Source: JAWWOW01 sp033851265
GTDB lineage: Bacteria > Actinomycetota > Actinomycetes > JAWWOW01
DNA length: 64,000 bases
NCBI GenBank assembly: GCA_033851265.1
Contig: JAWWOW010000012.1
Span: forward strand, 237,586-301,585
Direction: 5' to 3'
Position numbers and translations under genes: made by a program. This document shows positions 57,245-64,000 of this stretch, piece after piece. The first letter of the stretch is position 1. Each line of letters begins with the position of its first letter. The notes below the pieces were generated by a model that did no database searches, had not been told where the DNA came from, and worked only from the letters and a program-made list of their open reading frames with translations.

Positions 57245-57475
57245 TCACTCCTCGTCGAGATCAGCGAGCGAGTCCTGCAACTCGCGATGCGCCTCGTCGA
57301 AAATACCCACGTGCTCCGCGACGGGCAGCTCGTCGAGGGCATGGAGGCGTTTGATTGCGGCGTCGACCGCTGGCTCGTCCGTTGGCGGGGGCTCCGGTCG
57401 CGGAACCATGGCGGGCTGGGTTGCCGCGGCGGCTGGTTCCTCTGGTGTCTGCTCTTGTTCGTCCGGCTCGGTCAC
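57245..57475 (-). CDS. Small conserved actinobacterial protein upstream of tlyA
   Basis: 76 residues: acidic, Pro/Ala-rich first half and a helical second half (VDAAIKRLHALDEL, VAEHVGIFDEAHRELQDSL). No known function. GTG 57475 overlaps the preceding gene's stop, and its own stop is 3 bp before tlyA. The coupling on both sides and the conserved helix support it as real. Confidence 0.75.
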   Translation of the reverse strand: MTEPDEQEQTPEEPAAAATQPAMVPRPEPPPTDEPAVDAAIKRLHALDELPVAEHVGIFDEAHRELQDSLADLDEE

Positions 57476-57807
57476 ACCGGCGCTCCGACATTGTGCGCGA
57501 GCCGGTGTTCGTTCGCCCGCAGGTTGACCTCGAGGGCGTGTACCTGCGCCCGCAGGGCGGCTACCTCGTCCGCCGTTGCCAGGCCGAGACGACCGAGTGC
57601 GCGGTCGATCTCATATCGGATCAGCCCGATCAGTGCTTCCCGATTGGCTCGACTCGTCGCCACTAGCTCACCGGCGATCGCCTGGACTTGGCCTGCCGTC
57701 GCTTCACCTTGGTTCACTAGTTGACGGGCCGTGTCGACCGCTCGTTGCCGGGTTATCGCCGTCACACCAGTGGCAAGAGTGAGGTAGTTCTGTAAGGCGT
57801 CACGCAC
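57472..57807 (-). CDS. Phasin-like/coiled-coil small protein
   Basis: 111 residues, almost entirely helical: MRDALQNYLTLATGVTAITR, ARQLVNQGEATAGQVQAIAGELVATS, and a C-terminal coiled coil (ADEVAALRAQVHALEVNLRANE). This resembles PhaI/PhaF-type polyhydroxyalkanoate granule regulators, which often sit in this tlyA-linked position in actinobacteria. GTG 57807. No PHA synthase is in the window. Confidence 0.7.
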   Translation of the reverse strand: MRDALQNYLTLATGVTAITRQRAVDTARQLVNQGEATAGQVQAIAGELVATSRANREALIGLIRYEIDRALGRLGLATADEVAALRAQVHALEVNLRANEHRLAHNVGAPV

Positions 57808-57956
57808 GACGTTCGTCCTCTCCGATCATCCGCGCATGTCCGGGGATGAAACCTCGGTAACGCTACCTTCCCGCGCCGAAATGTGGTCGCTAGTGGGCGT
57901 GCGGTAGCGTCCGCCGGGGCGCTGATCACCGACCGCAACAGGAGGTGCCCGCCGGA

Positions 57957-58295
57957 ATGGCCAGCCTCAAGGAGTGCCGAGTGGCGCTCGACGATCTGGT
58001 CGCTCGGCTGGCAGAAGTAGATCCCGAACTGCGACGAAGGCACACCGTCGCGCGCACGCTGAGTTGCCACATTCCTGATCTGGAAGTGACGTTCTTCGGC
58101 ACTTTGTCCGAAGACGGATTGGAAAATGTCACCGAAAAGCCGCAAGACGAAGCACAAGTACGAATCACCGTGGACAGCGATGACCTGCTCGCCCTCTGCA
58201 ACGGCGACTTGCCGATCGCCAACGCTTGGGCTCGCGGCAAACTCCGCATCGACGCGAGCGTCAAGGACCTGCTGCGGTTGCGCAGCTTCATCTGA
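57957..58295 (+). CDS. SCP2 sterol-binding-domain protein
   Basis: 112 residues, a single SCP2-like domain: VARTLSCHIPDLEVTFFGTLSEDG, QVRITVDSDDLLALCNGDL and NAWARGKLRIDASVKDLLRL. Lipid-binding fold; no catalytic motif. ATG 57957 with GGAGG 11 nt upstream, a long spacing. A TAGCGT box lies at 57905-57910. One of two rightward genes in the long leftward block; its end overlaps the HAD gene end by 8 bp. Confidence 0.85.
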   Translation: MASLKECRVALDDLVARLAEVDPELRRRHTVARTLSCHIPDLEVTFFGTLSEDGLENVTEKPQDEAQVRITVDSDDLLALCNGDLPIANAWARGKLRIDASVKDLLRLRSFI

Positions 58296-59328
58296 CGCTG
58301 TCGCCCAGCCCCAGGCGCGCGAGTAGCTCGGGGTCTCCTTGAACCTCGCCCCATTCGGCTCCGCCCCAGGTGAGAGTCGCAAGCGCGCGAAGGGCATCGA
58401 GATCCTCACCCTCCGCTCCGGTCGCCGATACGTGCAGCGCTCCGGCGGCGACGTGTGCGTTCCACGCCCGGCAGGTCGCACCCTGCTCACTCAGGACCAC
58501 CTCAGGGTGTGTCGTCAGCAGGCCGCCCAGGTCCTGCGAGATGTACGTCGGGCGTTCCTGCGAGCCGGCCACCAACAGCCGCCGCGCATCGGTCACGCCG
58601 GTCAGCACCAGAAGACTGTCGGCGCCGGCCTTGTCCGCACCGGCGATATCGGTGTCGAGGCGGTCGCCCACGACGAGAGGTCGACGCGCCCGCGTACGAC
58701 GAACGGCCTCCGCATGAAGCGGCGTCTCAGGCTTGCCCGCGACGATCGGGTGCTGCCCTGTCGCCATGGCGACAGCAGAGACCAGCGCACCATTGCCGGG
58801 GACCGGACCACGAGGCGACGGCATGGTTGCGTCGACGTTCGCGGCGATCCAGAGTGCTCCACGGTTAACGGCCACGGTGGCTTCAGCGAGATCGCCCCAG
58901 CTGGTTTGTGGTGTGTAGCCCTGAACTACCGCCGCCGGGTCGTCATCCGCGGTCGACACCACGACGAAATCGGATTGTTGCACCGCCATACGCAATCCAT
59001 CGCCACCGACGACGAGGATGCGGGAACCCGTTGCGAGACGCTCGGTCAACAGTCGCGCCACCGCCATGGATGAGGTGATCACATCCTCAGGGTTGGCGCT
59101 GATGCCGAGATCGCAGAGTCGCTGCGCGACCGTTTCTGGCGTGCGTGATGCGTTGTTGGTGACGAACGCGACGCGCATGCCCTGGACGCGAGCGGCTTCA
59201 ATCGACTGGGCGGCGTGCTTGACCGCTTGGTCTCCGATGTAGACAACGCCGTCGAGATCCAACAAGGCTGCGTCGTACGCGGTGCACAGCGGTTGTTCGC
59301 TGCCACGTAACGAACACGGTTGCGTCAC
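58288..59328 (-). CDS. HAD-superfamily hydrolase (NagD/4-nitrophenylphosphatase-like)
   Basis: 346 residues. Class IIA HAD: LLDLDGVVYIGDQAV (nucleophile Asp), VTNNASRTPETVA, GKPETPLHAEAV and VVGDRLDTDIAGA. The substrate is unknown. The last 75 residues extend beyond the usual HAD domain. GTG 59328 overlaps the TPR gene stop (GTGA). Confidence 0.9.
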   Translation of the reverse strand: MTQPCSLRGSEQPLCTAYDAALLDLDGVVYIGDQAVKHAAQSIEAARVQGMRVAFVTNNASRTPETVAQRLCDLGISANPEDVITSSMAVARLLTERLATGSRILVVGGDGLRMAVQQSDFVVVSTADDDPAAVVQGYTPQTSWGDLAEATVAVNRGALWIAANVDATMPSPRGPVPGNGALVSAVAMATGQHPIVAGKPETPLHAEAVRRTRARRPLVVGDRLDTDIAGADKAGADSLLVLTGVTDARRLLVAGSQERPTYISQDLGGLLTTHPEVVLSEQGATCRAWNAHVAAGALHVSATGAEGEDLDALRALATLTWGGAEWGEVQGDPELLARLGLGDSVR

Positions 59329-59702
59329 CGGCGCGCCGCGCGCGCAGCACGCAAGGCGCGGCGGTAATGCGCAAGCTCGGGTCGCATCGCGACTGCGAGC
59401 GCTAGATGTTCGACCGCGGTGCCGTGGTCACCCGTTCGTGATGCCGACAGGCCAAGGCCGAACTGCGCGTAGTCGTCAGTCGGGTCCGCCTCGACGATGT
59501 AGGCGAAACTCTCCTTGGCGTCGGCGTAGCTTCCGGAGTCGTACTGCGCACGAGCAAGCGCCTCACGCACACTGCGCGATTCAGGTTGAGCGACGGCGGC
59601 CCTGGCGAGGACCTGAGTCGCGGCTGCGGGATGCCCTTGCGTGAGCAGGTCGAGGCCGCGGCGGTACCAGTCGTAGACGCCCTCCGCCTCACTCGCAGTC
59701 AT
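59325..59702 (-). CDS. Tetratricopeptide repeat protein
   Basis: 125 residues. Three or four TPR-like helical hairpins (WYRRGLDLLTQGHPAAATQVLARA, cited in two parts: WYRRGLDLL and ATQVLARA; AREALARAQYD; YAQFGLGLSASRTGDHGTA). ATG 59702 with GGAGGA 6 nt upstream. It is the first gene of the TPR-HAD pair and is divergent from DUF1015 by 58 bp. Probably a scaffold; partner unknown. Confidence 0.82.
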   Translation of the reverse strand: MTASEAEGVYDWYRRGLDLLTQGHPAAATQVLARAAVAQPESRSVREALARAQYDSGSYADAKESFAYIVEADPTDDYAQFGLGLSASRTGDHGTAVEHLALAVAMRPELAHYRRALRAARAARR

Positions 59703-59760
59703 CGCTGTCCTCCTCTGCCCACTCGAACAGTTACGTGGTGCGCGCCGTACGATTTCGCAC

Positions 59761-61059
59761 ATGTCCCCCGAATCTTTGGACTCGTCCGCGATGCCCTCGA
59801 CTCCCCAGGAGCTGGTGCTCACGCCGTTCCGAGCCCTGCGCTATGACCAGGCGCGGATCGGTGACCTTTCGGCCGTGCTCTGTCCGCCGTACGACGTCAT
59901 CGATGAGGCGGGGGTTGAACGTTATGAAGCCGCCCATCCGAACAATGCGGTCCGGCTAATCCTTCCACGCGGAGACGAGGAGGGCCCGGACAGCAAGTAC
60001 CGACATGCCGCCGCGATGTTGGCTGACTGGCGCTCCCAAGGCGTTCTCGTGCCCGACACCGCCCCCGCTCTGTATGTCTATGAGGAGAGCGTCGGCGGGC
60101 ACACGCAGCGGGGGCTTGTTGGCGGTCTTGGGCTGGTGCCTTTCGACGCTGGGATTGTGCTGCCGCACGAGAACGTGATGCCGGGCCCAGTAGCCGACCG
60201 CCTCGCCCTCATGGCCGCGACCGACGCCAACCTCGAGCCGATCTTTCTGGTGTACGACGGGGGTGGGCCGGCTGCTGAGATCGTCGGGAGTACCGCGCAG
60301 CGAGAGCCGCTCATCGATGTCACGACGGACGACGCCGTGAGTCACCGCATCTGGGCGGTCACCGACCCAACCGAGCTCGACGCGATTGCCGCGGACCTCG
60401 CGCCCCGGCAAGCCGTCATCGCTGACGGCCACCATCGGTACACGACATATCTGCACCTCCAGGAGCAGCATCGCGCGGAGGGCAGTGGTCCTTGGGATTA
60501 CGGGCTCACTCTGCTCGCGGACACCAGCACGTTCGGCCCGCAAGTGCACGCGATCCATCGGGTCATTCGCTCGCTGGACGTGGCTACGGCGGCCAAGTAC
60601 GCGGAGTCGGCCTTCACGGTCCGCCGAATCGATGGCGGCGTCGGCGCGGGGCTTGACGCGCTGGCCGACGCGGGTGCCAGCGGTCCGGCGTACCTGATCG
60701 CCGGACCGGATCAGGCCTATCTGCTGACCGAGCCGACGTCGGAAGCCCTCGATCGGGCGGTGCCAGCCGACCGCTCCCCGGCGTGGCGGGGGCTCGACGT
60801 GACGATCGCCCACCACCTTCTGATCAGCGATCTCTGGAGAATGCCTGACAACGTCGACACGGTCGGGTATGCCCACGACGTGGACGAGGCGCTGGCAATG
60901 GCGAAAGCCGCAGACGGCACGGCGTTGTTGCTCAACCCCACGCCCGTGGACGCCGTCGCGGCGGTCGCGATCGCCGGTGACCGGATGCCGCGGAAGTCGA
61001 CACTGTTCACGCCGAAACCGCGCACCGGTCTGCTGATCCGAACCTTCGACCTCGGCTGA
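59761..61059 (+). CDS. DUF1015 family protein
   Basis: 432 residues. Conserved motifs of the family: LTPFRALRYD, CPPYDVID, RLILPRGD and the central ADGHHRYTTYL. Some relatives have been linked to serine kinase activity (SerK of archaea), so phosphotransfer is possible but untested here. ATG 59761 follows a TACGAT box (59748-59753) by 7 nt, so it is probably leaderless. Confidence 0.9.
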   Translation: MSPESLDSSAMPSTPQELVLTPFRALRYDQARIGDLSAVLCPPYDVIDEAGVERYEAAHPNNAVRLILPRGDEEGPDSKYRHAAAMLADWRSQGVLVPDTAPALYVYEESVGGHTQRGLVGGLGLVPFDAGIVLPHENVMPGPVADRLALMAATDANLEPIFLVYDGGGPAAEIVGSTAQREPLIDVTTDDAVSHRIWAVTDPTELDAIAADLAPRQAVIADGHHRYTTYLHLQEQHRAEGSGPWDYGLTLLADTSTFGPQVHAIHRVIRSLDVATAAKYAESAFTVRRIDGGVGAGLDALADAGASGPAYLIAGPDQAYLLTEPTSEALDRAVPADRSPAWRGLDVTIAHHLLISDLWRMPDNVDTVGYAHDVDEALAMAKAADGTALLLNPTPVDAVAAVAIAGDRMPRKSTLFTPKPRTGLLIRTFDLG

Positions 61060-61066
61060 TCGCGGC

Positions 61067-61429
61067 TCAGCCGCCGCGGGCGAGCCGGCGCACCGACCGC
61101 GCCTCGACGTCGTACCGGCTCGCGCTGCCGCCATTGGCGGCACGGAAGAACCGCCGTCGGAGCACCCCGTCAATCTCCACGATGTCCCCCGCATTCCAGG
61201 TCGAGACACTCCGGCGCACTCCTGCCTTCCACGCCGAGCAGTCGAGCGTGTCGACAGAGGTGCGCCTGCTTCTGCGGTCGGCTGCCGGCCGGTCGACAAC
61301 CAGACGCAACGACAGCACAACGTCGCCGCTCGGCATCACACTCTCGGTCGGTGCCGCGCCCACTCGACCAACCAGGTGCACCTCGTTGCAGTGCTCGTAG
61401 TCAGGATCCTCGGCAATCGCTGCGCTCAT
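61067..61429 (-). CDS. Single-stranded DNA-binding-like protein (short)
   Basis: 120 residues, an OB-fold of the SSB type: NEVHLVGRVGAAPTE, VVLSLRLVVDR, DTLDCSAWKAGVRRSVSTWNAGDIVEIDG (given here as DTLDCSAWKAG and WNAGDIVEIDG) and a basic end. It lacks the acidic DDDIPF tail of true SSB, so it is probably an accessory paralogue. ATG 61429 with AGGAGA upstream. Confidence 0.8.
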   Translation of the reverse strand: MSAAIAEDPDYEHCNEVHLVGRVGAAPTESVMPSGDVVLSLRLVVDRPAADRRSRRTSVDTLDCSAWKAGVRRSVSTWNAGDIVEIDGVLRRRFFRAANGGSASRYDVEARSVRRLARGG

Positions 61430-61554
61430 CGGGTTCTCCTCGCTCGATGCGTGTCCGGCAATTCGGCTCGGTCCTACGATGCGACCGCGCAGTGACACCG
61501 ATAGGCCTACTGACACCGTGTGTGGACGACGACGCGAGCGGAGGATGCAGACCT

Positions 61555-62505
61555 GTGGATGTCTGGACGCGTGACCTCGGCGATGGGGTGCATGCGATAG
61601 ATACACAGATGGGCGGGTATCCCGGCATCACCGCCGGATACGCATTGCTGACATCGCGGCCGTGCCTCGTCGAGACTGGCGCGGCCAAGTCGGCTGGCAA
61701 TGTGCGTGATGCGTTGGCGGCACTGGGTGTTGGGCCATCGGATCTCGCGACCGTCGTCGTCACGCATATTCATCTGGACCATGCGGGTGGCGTCGGGGAC
61801 GTCGCGCGGATGTATCCAACGGCCGAGGTCGTCGTACACGAGCGCGGCGCACGCCACCTGATCGATCCGGCGAAACTCGTCGCGAGCGCGCGGCGGGTGT
61901 ACGGCGAGGTGATGGACGAGGTTTTCGGCGACCTGTTGCCCACCGAAGCGGCGCGCGTGCGTTCGTTGGACGACGGTGACACGGTCGACCTCGGTGGCGG
62001 ACGCATGCTGACGGCGTACTACTCCCCCGGCCATGCCCAGCACCATGTGGGACTGCTCGACTCGTTGACCGGTGACTTATATGTGGGTGACGCGGCTGGG
62101 ATCTACATCCCCGAAAAGGCGTTGGTGCGGCCATCGACGCCGCCGCCGGACTTCGACCTCGATGCTGCGCTGGCGTCGCTGGACCGGTTCCGGGCGTTGC
62201 AACCGGCGCGGCTGCTCTTCAGCCACTTCGGCCCGGTGGATGTTGTCGACGAGACGCTCGAGCGTTCGAAGGAGGAGCTGCAGCTCTGGGTTGAGTTGGT
62301 CAAGGAAGCGCGGGCGAGCCAGCTGGACCTCGATCATGCGGTGGCGCTCATCCGGGAGCGGACGGCGGAGCGGTATGCGTCGCTGCTCGCGGATCCGACG
62401 GTGGAGGAGAAGTTCGAGAAGCTGAATGCGACCGCCGCGAATGTGGTCGGAATCAACCGCTGGCTGGACTCGCTGGAGTCGGCCGCCGCGACTCAGTCGA
62501 GCTGA
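61555..62505 (+). CDS. Metallo-beta-lactamase-fold hydrolase
   Basis: About 316 residues. Metal-binding HIHLDHAGGVGD (HxHxDH), later YYSPGHAQHHVGLL and DLYVGDAAG, and SHFGP near the C-terminal part; a helical C-terminal extension follows. GTG 61555 has GGAGG 10 nt upstream. The substrate is unknown (lactone or thioester class). The next gene is convergent and overlaps by 13 bp. Confidence 0.87.
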   Translation: MDVWTRDLGDGVHAIDTQMGGYPGITAGYALLTSRPCLVETGAAKSAGNVRDALAALGVGPSDLATVVVTHIHLDHAGGVGDVARMYPTAEVVVHERGARHLIDPAKLVASARRVYGEVMDEVFGDLLPTEAARVRSLDDGDTVDLGGGRMLTAYYSPGHAQHHVGLLDSLTGDLYVGDAAGIYIPEKALVRPSTPPPDFDLDAALASLDRFRALQPARLLFSHFGPVDVVDETLERSKEELQLWVELVKEARASQLDLDHAVALIRERTAERYASLLADPTVEEKFEKLNATAANVVGINRWLDSLESAAATQSS

Positions 62506-63350
62506 GCGAGCCGCTCGGCGGCGTCGGTGGTGCCGTCCTCGTCGGCAGTGGCGACGGCTTCGAAATAGGACCGCGCTTCCTTCGTGCGGCCGAGATCCAG
62601 CAGCGTGTCGGCGTAGGCGTACCAAAGTCGCAGTGTCCAGGGCTCGAACTGCGCGGGGTCGAGATCTGGCCCTTCCAGCAGCACGAGCGCCGCTTGGGGC
62701 TGGCCGAGGTCGCGGCGCGCGCCGGCGAGGACGATGCGCAGCTCGACCTGGCCCGCTTCGTCGAGCTTCTGGGCGTCCGGGTCCGTGGCGAATGCCAGCG
62801 CGCGCTCCGGTCGGCCGAGTCCGCGTTCGGCGTCGGCGAGCAGCGGTAGGTGGCTCGGGTCACCGCTGATCCGGCGGGCGGCCCGCAACTCGGCGAGGGC
62901 TTCGGCGTACCTGCCCGTTGCGTACGCCGTCAGCCCCGCGGCTTCTCGGACGGCGCCGACGCGGCCGGCCCCGCCGCGTGCGGCTTGGGCATGCTTGTAC
63001 GCCGTTTCCGGGTCGGTATCGATCAGCAGGCCGGCCATCACGAGGTGGCGGGCGACGTCGTCCGCGCGTTCCTTGGATAGGGACCGGAGCTCGGCGCGCG
63101 CGGATCGATCGAGCTCGTCGGGCGTGACGTCGTCGGGTATCGGCGGCGGTGGCACTCGAGGCTGGCTCGGCCGGTGCGGGCGGTCCGGTCGTGCCGTGCG
63201 GTGTGGGCCGTCGACGCGCGGGAGGCGCTCCGGTCGGTCTGCCCGGTCGTTTCGCCCCGGCTTCGCGCCGCGTTTCGACCGGTCCGGTGCGCCCTGCTTG
63301 TCCGGCCACGGGCGCTCCGGGAAACGCTTCGGGGAGCCGTCGTCGCTCAT
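62493..63350 (-). CDS. TPR-repeat protein with basic disordered N-terminus
   Basis: 285 residues. Residues 1-70 are Arg/Asp/Pro-rich and low-complexity (PHRTARPDRPHRPSQPR). Then TPR-like repeats run from about 100 to the end (YKHAQAARGGAGRVG, YAEALAELRAARRISGD, LWYAYADTLLDLGRTKEARSYFEAV). No enzyme motif. ATG 63350. It is the first gene after the rRNA operon in the same direction. The function is unknown. Confidence 0.8.
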   Translation of the reverse strand: MSDDGSPKRFPERPWPDKQGAPDRSKRGAKPGRNDRADRPERLPRVDGPHRTARPDRPHRPSQPRVPPPPIPDDVTPDELDRSARAELRSLSKERADDVARHLVMAGLLIDTDPETAYKHAQAARGGAGRVGAVREAAGLTAYATGRYAEALAELRAARRISGDPSHLPLLADAERGLGRPERALAFATDPDAQKLDEAGQVELRIVLAGARRDLGQPQAALVLLEGPDLDPAQFEPWTLRLWYAYADTLLDLGRTKEARSYFEAVATADEDGTTDAAERLAQLD

Positions 63351-63387
63351 CGCGCTCCCGTCCTACGAACCTGCCATGACAGCACGA

Positions 63388-63409
63388 AAGGCCACCCTTG
63401 CGGGCGGCC
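63388..63409 (-). terminator. rRNA operon terminator
   Basis: On the minus strand GGCCGCCC, GCAA tetraloop, GGGTGGCC, then TTTCGT, about 15 nt after the 5S 3' end. A compact 8-bp stem with one G-U pair. Confidence 0.8.
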
Positions 63410-63423
63410 CAACGTGTAAGTAG

Positions 63424-63540
63424 TCCGGCGGCGTCCTACTCTCCCACCCCGTCTCCAGGGCAGTACCATCGGCGCTGAAAGGCTTAGCTTCCGGGTTCGG
63501 AATGGGACCGGGCGTTTCCCTTTCGCCATGGCCGCCGAAA
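63424..63540 (-). rRNA. rrf: 5S ribosomal RNA
   Basis: 117 nt on the minus strand. Conserved blocks include CGGCGGCCATGGCG at the 5' end, CCATTCCGAACCCGGAAGC, TAAGCC and GGGAGAGTAGGACGCCGCCG at the 3' end. Ends are estimated from pairing of the terminal stem. Confidence 0.95.
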
Positions 63541-63614
63541 CGCTATTGAGTTGTGGCCGTCCCCGACCGTAACTCGGGAACTACACAGTGGACGCGGGCA
63601 TTAGTTATCAACTT

Positions 63615-64000
<386 letters not shown>

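Overview
The window is a high-GC chromosomal segment of an actinobacterium. The evidence is RbpA, a GarA/OdhI-type FHA protein, SteA, an MctB-like protein, DUF5999, a cmk-plsC fusion, a fused GDP-mannose pyrophosphorylase/phosphohexomutase, and the conserved block recN-steA-mctB-murJ-pyrG-ald-xerD-parA-scpAB-rluB-tyrA-cmk-der. The gene mix does not look like Streptomyces or Mycobacterium proper. A deeper lineage (for example the Frankia/Sporichthya/Acidothermus neighbourhood) is possible, but this is inference.

Layout. 1-5.3 kb: end of a fatty-acid desaturase gene, then a leftward operon uppP - 5'-3' exonuclease - glpD - lipoprotein. 5.3-11.8 kb, rightward: M24 peptidase, acyl-CoA dehydrogenase, an orphan family-5 solute-binding lipoprotein, a tiny secreted protein behind a long structured leader, an Lrp/AsnC regulator and a secreted CAP protein. 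11.8-18.6 kb: a GH13 enzyme and a lysine-degradation locus (kamA divergent from kdd-kamD-kamE-kal). 18.6-19.1 kb: an unexplained, palindrome-rich gap. 19.1-22.5 kb: polyprenol-phosphate mannosyltransferase, fxsA, rbpA, a membrane protein and a secreted subtilase. At 22.54 kb there is a 28-bp dif-like XerCD site. From there to about 59.7 kb almost every gene is on the minus strand: PP2C phosphatase, gcvP with a glycine riboswitch, MerR - DUF151 - ftsR - garA - gcvH, the GDP-mannose enzyme, pgsA, tRNA-Pro, der, cmk-plsC, tyrA, aroH, rluB, scpB, scpA, a degenerate M50 protein, an RHH protein, parA, xerD, ald, Nudix, pyrG, GT4, murJ, a MraY-like protein, mctB, steA, recN, nadK, tlyA, small proteins, SCP2, HAD and TPR genes. 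The end holds DUF1015, SSB-like, MBL-fold and TPR genes, then 5S rRNA and the 3' part of 23S rRNA on the minus strand.

How the pieces fit. Genes left of the dif-like site are largely rightward and those right of it leftward, as expected if two replication forks converge there. xerD, whose product would act at dif, lies 21 kb away and appears to start with a CTG codon. The kam locus has two perfect palindromes of the same architecture, 31 bp apart, between kamA and kdd. Many promoters look leaderless: a TANNNT box lies 6-7 nt before the start codon. rbpA has an exact SigR/SigH-type promoter. No CRISPR array, prophage or intact insertion sequence was seen.
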